Below, one piece after another: positions 1 through 11,872 of a stretch of DNA of 64,000 nt. The position numbers and the translations under genes are program-made. The notes under the pieces were generated by a model. That model did no database searches. It saw only the letters and a list, made by a program, of their open reading frames with translations, and was not told where the DNA came from. This stretch comes from Callaeas wilsoni (lineage: Eukaryota > Chordata > Aves > Passeriformes > Callaeidae): assembly GCA_013398955.1 (NCBI GenBank), contig VWPU01011661.1:116670-180669 (forward strand). The letters run 5' to 3'. Position 1 is the first letter of the stretch, and each line of letters begins with the position of its first letter.

Positions 1-1277
1 TGCAATAGTCTATTTAAAGTAGTCTCAGTTTCTCTTCTCCTTCAAAATCCTGCAGCAGTTTCCTCTATATTAAATGCAGTGCTGTAATCATACCACATTT
101 AGATGTAGCAGAAAGGATCTAGGTCTGAACCAAAAGACCAGAGGAGGAAAATAATATTTGATCTTACCCCCTTTTGTGGACCTACAGTTTTCTCCAGGCA
201 GAATGTCCAGTAACATCCATATTCAGAAGGCCTTACTAGCCTCTAGAAAGTCCCGCAGCCAGTTGTTTCACCCATTTGCAGAGCTGCTTGAGTTTCAGAA
301 AAAACTCAAGCAAGAGGCCCTTATACAGGAGGGCAGCTATCCACGATGGCTGCCATGATCAAGAGTCATTGGAGAGGTTTGACCGAGCAAGGATAGAGTC
401 TCTGTGCCTGCCATGTCCTTCCTGCCCATTTCTCTCCTCTCTACTGTTGCAGTTGACAGGAATTTGCAGTTCATGGCAAGTAGCAGAGAACCCAGTCTTT
501 GCTACTGCTCCCTAACTTTGGCAGATGCTGATTCTCTTTAGACTTCTTTACATTTAGGTATTACTGTAGCTTTCAGCAGCATAAACACAACACCACCCAA
601 CCCTACCACCAAACCTCCCCTTCCCCGCCTCGAAAACCAAACTCTAACCACTGACATACATGGTCTGCATGGTCAATCCATGACTCCAGTGTCACAACAA
701 AAGTGCTGAAGGCTAATTTCCTTATGGAATTTCTCAGGGTCCAGAGTCTCCAAGACAGTCACCACACCACTGAACCAGGGGAGTGGCTGATCCGTGAGGA
801 TTGTCAGTTCTGAAGGCACAGTCATACAGAAAACTCCTTCTGTGTTGCGGGGACCCATTCCTTCCTCAAGCTCTTAGCCCTTATATCTGCCTCCTTCTCT
901 CCCCCAGCACTCTGGCAAAGAACTATTTGGCTGCTGAGTTTCTGCAGCACGCTGCATCCTGGAGCTTTAACATCTCTGTTATGGGACATTAAAACCTGTC
1001 ATTGTCCTGCCCCACGTGTCCCAGACACAGACCTTTATTATTTACCCTTCCCAAAGACACAATCTTGAACAAGAGAAAAAATTCACTTCCACTTCTTTTT
1101 AATAAGTATTTTGGTGAATATACAAAAACAAAGAATCAAGACAGATGGCAAGCATCAGGACCTGAACTAGTACATCTTTGGAAGAGGCTTCACCTTAAAA
1201 CACTCTGTGGAGGAGCACATATCTCACAATACATTTAACTACTGAAGCGTTCACTAGGAAAGACACCAGCTCGGTAA
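1..1277. other. Intergenic DNA 3' of UPK1B
   Basis: No recognised exon. The only frames are short. A minus-strand frame at 673-858 is open for 61 codons but matches no family known to me. In mammals B4GALT4 converges tail-to-tail on UPK1B, so a plus-strand 3' UTR could end here. An ATTAAA at about 79-84 is the only weak candidate signal seen. Confidence 0.5.
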
Positions 1278-2368
1278 ACTGGGCCAAAGTAAACAGCCTT
1301 TATTGAACTGAGTGAGAACTGCAAGCGCTGATGCAAGGACTGGGTTTGGTTCAGTTAGCTCCTTGCTTGCTTTTTTTCACAAGAGTTACTCACTGCCATT
1401 ATTTGCCTTTTGTCCTACCTGATCCAGGGATGTGGAAGGAGAATGACACAGGGGATGTGACCATATACACACAGGTAGCTGAAGCAAGAAGCACAATAAA
1501 CTAGGAGCATGGGACAGCCACTTTTGCAAAGGCAACTACAGCATGGAACCCGTGGTACTCTGCATGAGTTCTAGCCCGTAGATGTATGAAATCTTGTGCG
1601 AAGTACGTAACAGCTTTTTTGAAGGAGTTGCTTGTTAGCAAGTGGAGCTTTTCCTGGACTGGCACTTCTAAAGGTAGGAGCACATGCAGTAGTTTCATCA
1701 GTGACAGGAGGTAGGCTTGGATATAGGCAGCATATTGCTGAGAAGTGAGCTAGCCTTTTATTGGGCTTGACTAACAACAGATTTTTTATCTGTGACATGT
1801 TTTTATTGCTGGCACACTTAAATGCTCAGAGAATCTGCCTTATTCTAAGGCAAGGATGACAGAGACCAGCAAGAGAAGTTGAACAGTAAAATATAATAGA
1901 GAGGTCTGCAGTGTTCTCCCTTGCATCATCCGTTCTTATTGGTCACAGGAGGTTACAGTTTTGCTCACATAGCCCTTGCTGGAGCATTAGAATTTAAATT
2001 CAAACTAATTTTAGAGACATTTTGCTGGAGCAAGTGTACATGGACATTTTCTTTTCTGATGTCATCAGAGAACAAATCAGATCACTTTTTTCCTTATCTT
2101 ATGCTCCAGGATTTCTTGCACAGTGAAAGAAGGATTGTGCCTCAGCCAGGAGGCATTAAGGCTGCAGAAGAAAGGGCAAAGCAGGGACAAGAAGATTCTT
2201 TCCTGCAGTCATCAGTTCTTTGCGTCAAGTTTTTGGAGAGACAAAAGTATATATGGGAGAGGTAGTGGGAAAACTTCAAATCCTCCATGGCCCGAGGAGA
2301 ATGGAGCAGGAGACAAACAAATGCAGTTTCACACGGCTCTTCAGGACAGCACTGAGGACACTGGGCCT
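1278..2368 (-). other. UPK1B: UPK1B 3' untranslated region (inferred extent)
   Basis: It runs from the stop codon to a likely cleavage site about 20 nt past an AATAAA. The length of about 1.1 kb is similar to that recalled for mammalian UPK1B mRNA. No open frame in it resembles a known protein. Confidence 0.6.
1299..1304 (-). terminator. UPK1B: Polyadenylation signal AATAAA for UPK1B
   Basis: The plus strand reads TTTATT, which is AATAAA on the gene strand. A GU-rich stretch (GGTGTCTTTCC) follows 30-40 nt downstream, as expected for a downstream element. It is the best-placed hexamer after the stop codon. Another TTTATT near 1036 could be an alternative signal. Confidence 0.55.
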
Positions 2369-2419
2369 TCAGTATTCAATTCCACTCCAGTAGAACATGG
2401 TACCAAGGAGGACGCAGAA
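2369..2419 (-). CDS. UPK1B: UPK1B exon 8, terminal coding part
   Basis: This short exon segment encodes 16 residues (FCVLLGTMFYWSGIEY) and TGA at 2369-2371. The acceptor is TGTCATTTCAG. It was found by looking for the conserved C-terminus, since it is too short to stand out as an open frame. The residue before IEY is Gly here and Arg in mammals (recalled). Confidence 0.92.
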   Translation of the reverse strand, partial: FCVLLGTMFYWSGIEY

Positions 2420-5400
2420 CTGAAATGACAACACTGTTAAGTTTCTCTGCTCCCCATTTCCTGCTCTCCACCTCTCCCCCAGCCCCATTTAATCCTACTG
2501 ATAGGAGAGAGCAACAGAAATTCTTGAAAAGCAAAGCCTTTTCAGGCAGAGGAAGCTTAAAAGCTTTTTCTCTGCATAGAAACTACAAACGAAAGAAAGA
2601 AGATACGTGCAGCTATGACTGCTTGACTGTATCACTCATCTCACTGGGGAATATCTGTCATGAAGCTGCTGGACCCTGAGTACTGAATACACTCATACAA
2701 AACCTTCGAACTACAAACTGAATTATCTATCATGATTACTGCTTAGATGATCCAATACCCCCCACAAAGAAGCATCTGCAAGCTGTGTTTGCTGTGTTGT
2801 ATTGCTGAGATGGCAGCAGGTCACAGCAGGTCATGGCAGGCTGGAAGATCATCTAGTTCCTCACCTCTGGAAGTCAGAATGGAGGGGAACTTGTAAATGT
2901 AGCTGTTAGTGGAGCAGGCTACAGGCAGATTTGTGACGACTGAATGACGATAATCTATGGACATTTTAAATGCGTCAGTCCTGTCATCCACCTCCACCCA
3001 ACTGGGTGTGGAATAGCAAGAGAAGAGAAGAGGAAATAAAGGCATCTATTAAGTACTCACAGTCCAGCAGAGGATGGCAAAGCCAAACCAGGCAACACCC
3101 CAGGCGTGTGTGTTCACTGGCCCAGAAATAGCGTCGTAACAACCCTGAAAGACAACCGAGAATGACTCAACACCAGAGCTGAGCCTGCACTGCAAGGTGA
3201 CAAGCTTATCCACCCCTGAGAAAGACTGAGGTGGCATGGTGGCTTGCTTCTCTCTTACTGCAATTTGGGGAGCTCAGAGGGTCTCAAAAAACCAAGCCAG
3301 AGCTATGCTGCTTATTGACAACTTGCAGATAACCCACCTGTTTCTGGCTCCAAATATAAAGTAGACCCATCTCAAACACTTCAAGGACAACTTCCTGTGC
3401 CATCCACTTGCCAAGTACACTTAGATAACAAGACACAGTTGACACAGAACTGACCTCCAGAATCAAGAAGCTGCAGGCAAATTTGGAAGCTTGAATGCCT
3501 TCTAGAAATGCAAGCTAGTGCAGAAGCTGATGCTCATGACCCAGCAACCTAGTGTATAGGACACGCTGGTCTGCTGAAAATTTCTTCCTTGAGGAGGAGA
3601 ACTGCTGATTTGCTCACTCATGTTGTATACACTCATCTTTGAGCTAAGTTTGATTTAGCTACTGTCCATCTACATGTTAGAGATATCACTTCTTACCAGT
3701 GGCTTGGGAGATTTCTCTCTCCATCAGGAAAGCCTTTATCCTAAAAAAGATTCCTGTCCTGTGTTCAGCAACATGGCCAAGACTCTACAGGCATTTCTTC
3801 TCCTCCAGAAAGCTTTTGAACACCTGTAGCTTACAGTGAAGGAGAAAGGCTGTTCACAGTTTCTTTCCCTTCCAGTGAAGCACTTTTGACTGACATATTA
3901 TGCTAACTGAAAAAAGCAAAGATGAGCTTACGTTGCTGTTATAGTAGCCAGGCACCCCAAGCTTGCAGCCATCAAGGTTGATGGGAAGCCCTTGTGCATC
4001 CAGGACGCAGCACTTCCGTGGCCAGGGGTAGTCGGCGTCGCTGTATGTGAGGCGGAAGGCAGACGTGTACTCCTGCCAGTCGGAGGGGCCCAGCACCCCA
4101 CAGCAGTGGTTCTGCAGGGAGAGAGAAGAGAAGGGTCTTTGTGGGCCCAGGTCACAGCCCTGCACGTGTCAGGACACCAGTTAGGCATTAATCACAGATT
4201 TATGGGAGAGATTTTTGAAGTGCCTGCCTTTGACAGTCTGCTGTCTGATAATGGAGCTAAAGGGGGAGTGTGTCAGAACTTTCTTTAAGGTTCAAGGCAG
4301 ATGCCATCCTCTTTATTATCCAGCAGCCCCAAGGAGGACTTGAAATTCCAGGCCTGGGGAGCATTTAGTAATTAGCAACTTTTCAGTATTATTACCTGAA
4401 GCATGAGTTCATCCCATGTCTTTGTGACCTCATTGTCACTGTTATTGGCTGACTCTGGCTTCTGGTACCTCTCCAGCATTTCCTTCAGCAAGAGATCTGG
4501 AGTGAGCTACAGAAAAAAAACCCAACAGAGAAAAATGCAGAAACTATGTAAATAAGTGGCCATGTAAAGCAAATACAGGGTTATTCGGGGAGGGTTTGTT
4601 TTCCTGTTTCAGTGTCCTGCTGGAGAACAGGAATGTTGCTTCCCCTCTGGTTTTACATGGGAGAATAAAGAGCAAGATTTGAGGAGCAGGAGCAACAAAG
4701 ATGAAGATCTCAAGCAGGCACTACCAGATGTAGATGACAAGAGATGTGCAGAAGCTATGGATTGCATTTGGTATGTTAGAACTTAAGCACCACAAATCAT
4801 TTCCCTCCTCACAGTATCTCCAATAATCCATGTAATCTTTCCCTCACCAGTAACACTGCCTGGGGCAACACCGAAGATTTGTCTTCTGTGTGTATGATAG
4901 ATTAATCAGTCTGTAGCTGAAAGACTAAACACTGTATTGATGATTCAGCTAACCCATGCTATTATTTCCTTAACTACGAGGTTGTAAACATTTTAAAATG
5001 TTAAAAATAACAAAACTATGTTAGAAAGAACAAAGTTATTTCTTTGATTAGAATAATGATGTTGGAGTTTTTTCCTTGTGGGGTTGTCTTCTGCTCAGCA
5101 GTAGCCCTGTGAGTTTACACTGTATTATCATATTTACTACACTGAACAGGATGACCGTGTGCCCTAGAACTTGTGTTTCCCAGTGCAGTTAAAAGAATAC
5201 ACGAGGAAAGCAATACTCACAGAGTCTCGGTGAGTCGCTGCTGTGATGCAAGAAGCCATTTCAAATGCAAAAGTGATTAGCATCAGAATGATGTACTGTG
5301 GAAGAAAGAGAGCAGAATTAGTTATTGGAGAAACAGTTCAGCATTATTTCAAGATTAAGCCAGAAACCCTGCTTGTTGCAAAGGTGGCCAGGCTATCATA

Positions 5401-7587
5401 TTCCCTCACACCCAGCCTGAACATTCATGTAGCCTTTCCCTGTGCTTGTTTCAATTTGCAATCTGCTTTCTTGAAGGTGAATGACTGGAATTGTTCTTCA
5501 TCTCAGAAAAGATTTCATCAGAACCTCGTGGCATTAAGACTACCCTGACTCCATGGAAAATACTTTCTCCTTTCCTTTGTGTCTCATTGGCAACCTATGT
5601 TTGTGTCATGTGTCCTCCTTCTACTTCCACTTGCCAGCTATAAGCTTTTCAATAGGAAGCTGTTCGCTCCTAGCAGGAGAGATTGTACTTTGGGGAAATG
5701 GAAGGTGCAGCTTAGGGTGTCATTCAGATCCCCCTGAATCTTCATCATCAGATTTCCTGAATACTCCTACATTGTAAGCAGAGATCCTTCATGAAAACAG
5801 ATTCCAGAGGTCACCTCTCATAGTCTCTTTCACTCTTTCTTTTCCCTTTCCAGCATAATCCCCTTGACATTTTCCATATTCCCTTCGGAGTTCTCATGTG
5901 TCTGTTCCTCCTCCCACATTTCATAATGTTCTTCTCTGATTTAAAGCATTTTTTTCCTACTTAACCCAGCTTCTGTCCCTTGTATCCTCTCATATATCCT
6001 AAACCAGAGCCTTGGGTTTCAGCCAAGACACCAAAATTCAGTATTAAGGGAATTCTATTTCCTCAGCTGTTTGCTGACATATTCCCTGGCCCAAGAGTTC
6101 AGATCTCTGAGTGCCTCTTGTTTAAAACAGACACCCTGCAACCCCACAGTAATCCACAGGAGAGCTCATTCCAGAGTTTTTGTCTCTACCCTTTGTTAAT
6201 GCAAGCACCAACTAAGTTTTGCCACTGCCAAACTAAAGGACTAAGACATTGCACAGAGATTTGTCTGCATCTTAACATTGTCCTTGGCTTAACCAAAGCT
6301 CTGTCCCCACCCCTGTAATTTCTGCCTGCCTCCTGATGTCTTACATTCTTGATTGCACCTGTATTTGGTATCCTGACACTTACTAGTGCCTTGTACAGAA
6401 GTCATTACTTATCAGCGCCTAAACTGAATAGTGCATGACAGCTGAAAAGCAGTAAGGGGTGGGGAGAAACAAGGATCTAAACCACATCCCAGCTTTATGT
6501 GATTGCACAAGTGCTCCTGCATTGCTTCAGGGCAAGGTCAGGGTCAAGCCAGTCAAACCTCCACTGGGGCTATCTCCATTAATTCCTTCAGAGTGGTTCA
6601 GGAGCCTTTCGTGCATGTTCCTTCTCAGGAGTCACCTTCTGGGACACCACAGCCATGAACAAGAAGAACCTTTGGCTCCCTATCAGTGTAAAAGCTGTCT
6701 TTGCTCCTTGGTTGATTCCTAAGGTGACCAGGGACACTAAGACGGCGTTTGTCCAGTTTGGCAGCAATAAGAAGGCAAACTCTGTTACACTTACCACCAG
6801 CAGCAAGGTCCTGCTGGCCCTAATGACTCCAATGATACCAAGGATGGACAGAGCAAAGAGTGCAAGGCCGACAAAGATGCCAATCCAGGCAGCAGCGTAG
6901 ATGTCGTTTTCTGTGGCTTTCAGCAGAGGGTAGAGACCATAGGGGTTAGACACAAAGTAGATACACTCTGCTGTCAGAGCAATGCCGCACATCTGGAAAG
7001 CACAAGAAATACATTAGATCGAGGTTCACCAAAGAAATAGTAAAGACAGAAACAGGTGGAGACTGCTTTCCTTTCATTCAACTTCCTGCCAAATGGGAGC
7101 TACCCAACTCCTCCTCTGCCCAGCTGTACAATCTCTTGTATTGGGACTCCACAGAAGAATTGCAGGCAAATCTCACCCAGCCTTGATCTGAGAGGCCAGG
7201 CCTAGGACCTGAGGATGTTAAGAAAAATGAACAGAACCATTCCATAACTATGGAGGGAGGTGGCTTGAAAAACGTTCGTCTGCTCCTGTTGAGAGTTCTA
7301 AGGATTTTCCCCTAGCATTCATTTTGGTACTGTGAATCAGCACCTGCTGCCCCTTTCCCACCCAACTGCTCATCTAGGACAGTTCTCCTTATCCTCTTCT
7401 CTCATACTTTTCTGGACTATTTATGTATGGACTTCACATGTGAAGAGGGAGAACTGCTGTTTTAAGAAGTGTCATGCTGGAAGGAAGCCTCCACCCATAC
7501 TTGTTCCACTTCACTTACCCCAATGACCACATTCCCAAAGACTAACAGACCCTGTAAGATGTGTACGCAATCATCACTTTTTGCCAT
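2369..7587 (-). CDS. UPK1B: Uroplakin-1b (tetraspanin), complete split CDS
   Basis: Seven exons join to 255 residues plus a TGA stop: 7519-7587, 6795-6992, 5221-5295, 4396-4506, 3932-4111, 3061-3144 and 2369-2419. All borders are GT-AG and all junctions are phase 0. Uroplakin-1b is a four-pass membrane protein that pairs with UPK3 proteins in the apical plaques of urothelium, and is also found in other epithelia. The protein has TM1 at about residues 12-35, TM2 at about 58-81, TM3 at about 90-110 and TM4 at about 226-250. The large extracellular loop has the tetraspanin CCG motif (C154-C155-G156), a second CC pair (C185, C186), C200 and C213, six cysteines in all. One N-glycosylation sequon (NNS) lies at N135. 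Family hallmarks include GPSDWQ.YTSAFR, DADYPWPR, HAWGVAWFGFAILCW and the C-terminal FYWSGIEY. The length is close to the roughly 260 residues of mammalian UPK1B. No frameshift or premature stop was found. Identity is recalled from family knowledge, not searched. Confidence 0.95.
3061..3144 (-). CDS. UPK1B: UPK1B exon 7 (end of large loop, TM4)
   Basis: The exon has 84 nt (28 codons), from GCYDAISGPVNTHAW to FGFAILCWT. It holds the sixth loop cysteine and the first half of TM4. The acceptor is CTTTCAG and the donor GTGAGT. Confidence 0.95.
3932..4111 (-). CDS. UPK1B: UPK1B exon 6 (CCG motif, variable loop region)
   Basis: The exon has 180 nt (60 codons), from NHCCGVLGPSDWQEY to KLGVPGYYNSN. 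It holds the CCG motif, the second CC pair (KCCV) and the fifth loop cysteine (GCKLG). The acceptor is CCCTGCAG and the donor GTAAGC. Confidence 0.95.
4396..4506 (-). CDS. UPK1B: UPK1B exon 5 (large loop, helices A/B)
   Basis: The exon has 111 nt (37 codons), from LTPDLLLKEMLERYQ to TKTWDELMLQ. It encodes the first part of the large extracellular loop and carries the only N-glycosylation sequon (NNS at residue 135). The loop is a few residues shorter than in mammals just before the VTKTWD motif, which accounts for most of the length difference. The donor is the slightly weaker GTAATA. Confidence 0.92.
5221..5295 (-). CDS. UPK1B: UPK1B exon 4 (TM3)
   Basis: The exon has 75 nt (25 codons), from YIILMLITFAFEMASC to AATHRDS. 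It is TM3 with the conserved acidic residue (E) and the start of the large loop. The acceptor is TTCCACAG and the donor GTGAGT. Confidence 0.93.
6795..6992 (-). CDS. UPK1B: UPK1B exon 3 (rest of TM1, small loop, TM2)
   Basis: The exon has 198 nt (66 codons), from MCGIALTAECIYF to ASRTLLLV. The acceptor is TTTCCAG and the donor GTAAGT. It holds the rest of TM1, the small extracellular loop and TM2 with the AAWIGIFVGLALFALSILG segment. It is the longest exon and the most recognisable uroplakin-1b block. Confidence 0.95.
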
Positions 7588-7606
7588 CTTTAATTCTTCA
7601 TGCAAC
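7519..7606 (-). CDS. UPK1B: UPK1B exon 2, first coding exon (coding part 7519-7587)
   Basis: The acceptor follows a T-rich tract (TTTTTTTTCTAG, junction at 7606/7607). Nineteen noncoding bases precede ATG at 7587, which sits in a strong context with A at -3 and G at +4. The exon encodes 23 residues, beginning MAKSDDCVHIL and ending FGNVVIG, the start of TM1. The donor is GTAAGT (7513-7518). Confidence 0.92.
7590..7601 (-). promoter_or_regulatory. UPK1B: Three-codon upstream ORF in the UPK1B leader
   Basis: ATG-AAG-AAT-TAA ends two bases before the UPK1B start codon. It is the first ATG in the inferred mRNA. Its context is weak (T at -3) whereas the main start context is strong, so leaky scanning or reinitiation would be expected. 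Confidence 0.6.
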
Positions 7607-9962
7607 CTAGAAAAAAAACCAAATACAGTCTTCAATTAAACCACTGGTACAATATGCTTCACTCAGAAACACAAATTATCCATGAGGAGAAGGATAGACA
7701 GAACTTGCCAGCCTGTCTGTACACCTCCCATCCCATGCTTTATAGTAGTTTCAGAGAAGAGACCTCCCCACGTGTTAATCTGGTAACTCAAACTCTCCCT
7801 GATACTTGAGCTACAGAAGACTGGGACCACCTTGGAGGCAGCTGGTGTCTTCAGTTCCTTTTTGGGTAGAATTTTCATCATCACAACAGCACTCACAACA
7901 ACCTCAACTCATTGTGTTTCATTTCTACCTGGCCAGAAACAGCAGCTACATCTGGATGTAGAGGGGACAAGTTCAGCATCCTCACCTCACCCCTATTCCA
8001 AAGGAGCCAGCGTTACTCCAGGGCATTCTATCCTGGGCCATTTTGACCCGCACTACCATGGGACTGAACTGGTAACCACGGTGCTCTGGCTGTATCCCAC
8101 ACACACCTACAGCACAGGACTTTGCTAAGAGTAGCCCCATCTCCCACCCATGCTGGGAACGGGAGCTGAATCCCCCAAGTCAGGTGTGAGGGAGGAAGGG
8201 AAGAAGGGAGGCGGCAGCTCAGGTTGCAGCTGGCTCATGGGAGCCAGGGCAAGTAGCATTCCTACCAAATTTCTGAGAGTGCAGTCTGGAGTCAGGTGCC
8301 CTGCATCACATTCATCCCCTTCCAGAGAGCAGCATAAAGGCATCAGTCAGAGGTTCAAGACCTCTTGGAGAAAAGCTCAGACACCAGGGCCCACCAAGTT
8401 TTTCTTTCAAAGAGATGGAGAATGTGTGCACGGAGAGGGGGAGGGGAAAAACCCCCAACCCTGAGACAACTGCATTTAGGTGGTTAAGAAAACATAAACC
8501 AGAAAAGAAAGGCTGCAGTGAGCCCATCTTGAGCAGACAACAGGAAAAACTGCTTCAACATCCTTCTTCTGCCAGAGTACCTGCACTTGCATCTCTCTTT
8601 TGCTGGGGTCACTGACTTCGTGATTCTTCAAAGAAGCTGTTGCGAAATACGAGCAGACAAAGCTGTCAGTGAAGGGTAGCTTTCTGAGGAACAGAGCATT
8701 GTGAGACCTCTCTAACAACGCTACCTCCTTCCTCCTCAGCAGCTGCTCTTTTTGGGGGTATGCAGGACTTCCAACAGTGACAGATGAAAACCAGGCATTT
8801 CCTACCCCTCTTTCTGCAGCGGTTTGAGGGTTAGGCATGCAGACATCTCCAGCGCTCTTGCCATTATATCAGCAGAGTGCCTAAGTACTTTTTGTATGAG
8901 AGCATGTATAGGAATTTTTAATATTATGTGGCCATTATTTTTAAGTTGAGAAGCCATTTTTAGTCCCTGCCAGGTGTTTAAAGGCCAGACCAGTATACAC
9001 GAAACTGTATGGCTCTGTATTTGAAAATGGCAGGCTCATGAGGTCAGCCTGGATCTCTGCCAAACTTCCTGACCAGCCAGGGTGTCCAGGGGCTGACTTG
9101 CAGGTCAAATCTGAGTCTGGGCAATGTTCAGCCATGTGTTCTATAATACAACACTGCAGAGTCTGCCAAACTCAAGACAAATCCTGGTCCTCCACTCATT
9201 TGAAAGCTGGAGAAACCACTGCCTGCTCATGGACCTCTGTGCTGCAAACTCCAGAGATGTTAAAAAACCCTTTAGTTATTGCCATCTAAGGGACATCACG
9301 AGTCAGGCAGCAGTCCAAAAACCAAGGAACTCTTTCCTGCTTGAACGCAGGCACTTGAACTCTGACTGCTACATGGAAAAGCAGGTCTGCTTCAGCTGCT
9401 GTGTATAAACTAAGGTTGAGTGTGTTACCCTGTTCAGCGTAACAACAGCGCTAACACCTTGTACCTGGGCTGTCCATCCAGCCCAAGCTCTTGCCTCTCC
9501 ACAAACGGGCTTTCTTCTCCTCCTTGGCAGGCAGAACCTGGCTCACTTCTGTCTCCCCTGGGGCAGGTATTATTGCAGTCACATTATCTGGAGAAAGCAA
9601 GCCCCTTCTCCTGGGGTGAGACCACCTCCTGTAGGCTACTATGATTGTGAGCAAAGCTGGACATTGTCACCAGCACAAGTATCAGCTGGGGAGTGGTGAG
9701 TTTCCAGACAACCTAAGGTTCTCCAGCACCTGAAATAAGTTCAATGGGATTGCAGTGCAGGGGGAAGCAGAGACCAGGAAGAGGAAAAGGGAAGGAAAAA
9801 ATGATTTACTGTAGATCTAAAAATAAACACTGTTGCCATATTTCTATGAATTCTCTCTCTACCTCCAAGTGACTGGCGCTGAAAGAGTTCATTTCTTGGT
9901 GTCCGCTTTATTAACCTGCGGTGTATGGGTCAGCCCCTTGTCTGACCTCTTCTCCCTTGCAG

Positions 9963-10115
9963 ATGGTCCAGTATGCCCATCAGCGAGGAAAGACCAGGCA
10001 GGTGCTCCAAGGCCATGACAACAGCTGGGCAGCTGGAGAGCTGATCCTCCAACATGTGCCAGAGGAGAAGCTGTGCGAGATCGGGAGCTTTCCACCTGCT
10101 CCTCATGCCTTGGAG
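9963..10115 (+). other. Candidate antisense exon in UPK1B intron 1
   Basis: A near-ideal acceptor (CTTCTCCCTTGCAG) and donor (GGAG|GTGAGC) flank 153 nt that begin with ATG and stay open for 51 codons (start MVQYAHQRGKTRQVLQ, end PAPHALE). The minus strand is also open through this block, so coding status is uncertain. I do not recognise the protein. It may be part of a noncoding antisense RNA or a fast-evolving gene. Confidence 0.35.
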
Positions 10116-10904
10116 GTGAGCTGCGTTTAGCAGGAGCGGATTGCACAGCGCTTGGCACAGGTACTCGACTACAGAAGCATGAAGCAAACCTGGCTGGTGT
10201 GCCCGAGGCAAGCTGTGCACAGATGTGACTCAGAGGCATGCCCGGGTGTGACAGTGGTGGGCAGCCCTCCTCCTAGCCCCCAGAGACACAGGTGCCAGCA
10301 GCCTTTGCCCGCGGACACAAATAAATTTGGAGGTAGAGGGGCCTTCTTCTTGGGCTTAAGATTAGTTTTATGATCCAAATGCAGTTTCCTGGGGCTTCAG
10401 GGAAACCCCTGAAGAAACTGGAGCTTCAGCTGCAACTGTTATCCAAAAGTTCCACATGAGAAGGCAGCCAGGTCCTGGAATTTCAACCTTGACCTGGTGT
10501 TCCTCTGCACATCTGAGGAACCTTGCAAATTAGGTGTGACCTATCTAGGTCTGAGGTATTCAATTATCACTACAACAGCCTTTGCTCCATGGCCTAAGCA
10601 GCTTTGGAAAGGTGTCTGTTGCTCTCATTTTACCAAAACCCCCTATGTCCCTCCTGAGGCACATACTTCTTACTCTTTCTGACATACTGGTCACAACCAG
10701 TACAACTAGTTGTAACTTCTCCCCTCTCCTCTCCCCTCACACCCCCAAAACACCACTGACACTCATGGAGGTCCAGCTGAGCCTGCCAGAGCCCAGGAGA
10801 AGTGGTAGCCTTTCCTCCCCCTGGTACCCCACAAGCTGCAGACAATCTATTTTTTCCATGCTCTTGAAACTTTCTTGACCTCCCCTCCCTTCCTTTACTT
10901 TTAG

Positions 10905-11872
10905 TGGCTCTCTGAGACCCTCAGCACAACTGTGGGAGATGAAAAGGAAGCTCCTTTCTGCAGAGGCTGGCTTCTGCCCTTGTATTTTAGGTGATAACCT
11001 CATGCAGGCTTTGAAAAGGATCTCTTCTGGCAACAATTCCTGGATTCAAATGGGATTTGGGGTCTGTTGTGCATCCCTCACACACATTGGGCTGGTCGAT
11101 CTTTTGAAGCCTTCACACCCTGTTTCTATAGGCTGGGACAGGATTTCAGTGGCCTTACAGATGAATTCCAATTCTTAGCCTAGCTCTACTCCATCTCTAG
11201 CCAGAAAAGCCAATGGATAAGAATTCATTTGGCATTGCCCAACACAGAACCAGGGGGCATTTTGATTGCCTTGCATTTCATGCTAGTTGTCAAGCACTGT
11301 GACAAAGGGACGTCCCAAAACATCCCTGTGAGCGTCACTTGCTCCTACACCCTGCTCCTGGAGGTTTCTCAGCACGGTGGTGGGGCTCGCAGGGGCTTCA
11401 CATCACCCTTTGCTACCTCCCTTTCCCTCAGCGTCCCTGCGCAGGGCGTTCCATTCTCATGCCCTGGTGCAAGGAGGCAGAGACAAAGGATGCATTTGTT
11501 TTATGACTCACGGGCTCTGCTCGCCTTGGCTGAAGAGCTCTGCACCACTCGAGCGCAGCTGAGCAAACCCGGCCGCTCAACAGCAGAATCCTGGTCCCTG
11601 CCCGTGCAGCCCTGCGGGGTGGAAGCCTGGGCACCACCCCTCCTGTCCAAGCCCGACGGGAGAGCATGTCTCTACAGGCAGGAGCAAGATGCCTGGGCTA
11701 GCCCTGGGGTGCTGATGGAGGGAAGTCATCCAGGTGGAACCGCTGCCGGAGGTGCTGTGCCAAGGCCAGTGCTGGTGCCTTGGGAAGCCTCCGTGAGCCA
11801 CAGACCTGCCCACACCCAGACCTCCTGTGGACCCTGATGCATCAAGCAATAAACTTACTTTTGTTTGGTTTT
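10905..11872 (+). other. Candidate antisense terminal exon
   Basis: A pyrimidine tract of about 35 bases (10870-10904) ends in TTTTAG, a strong plus-strand acceptor. The block ends near a canonical AATAAA (11848-11853) followed by a U-rich tract. If spliced from 10115, the ATG frame of the previous exon reads 29 more codons (starting WLSETLSTTVGD) to TGA, an 80-residue product. A separate ATG frame at 11280-11837 spans 185 codons in GC-rich DNA. No family recognised. Confidence 0.3.

Noticed and set aside
673..858. 61-codon minus-strand frame just 3' of UPK1B
   Set aside because: It reads smoothly, but there is no splice site, poly(A) signal or known family to support a gene.
1494..1499. Plus-strand AATAAA inside the UPK1B 3' UTR region, considered as the end of a convergent B4GALT4
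   Set aside because: No plus-strand exon or 3' UTR features lead up to it, and it would overlap the UPK1B tail. Not supportable from this window.
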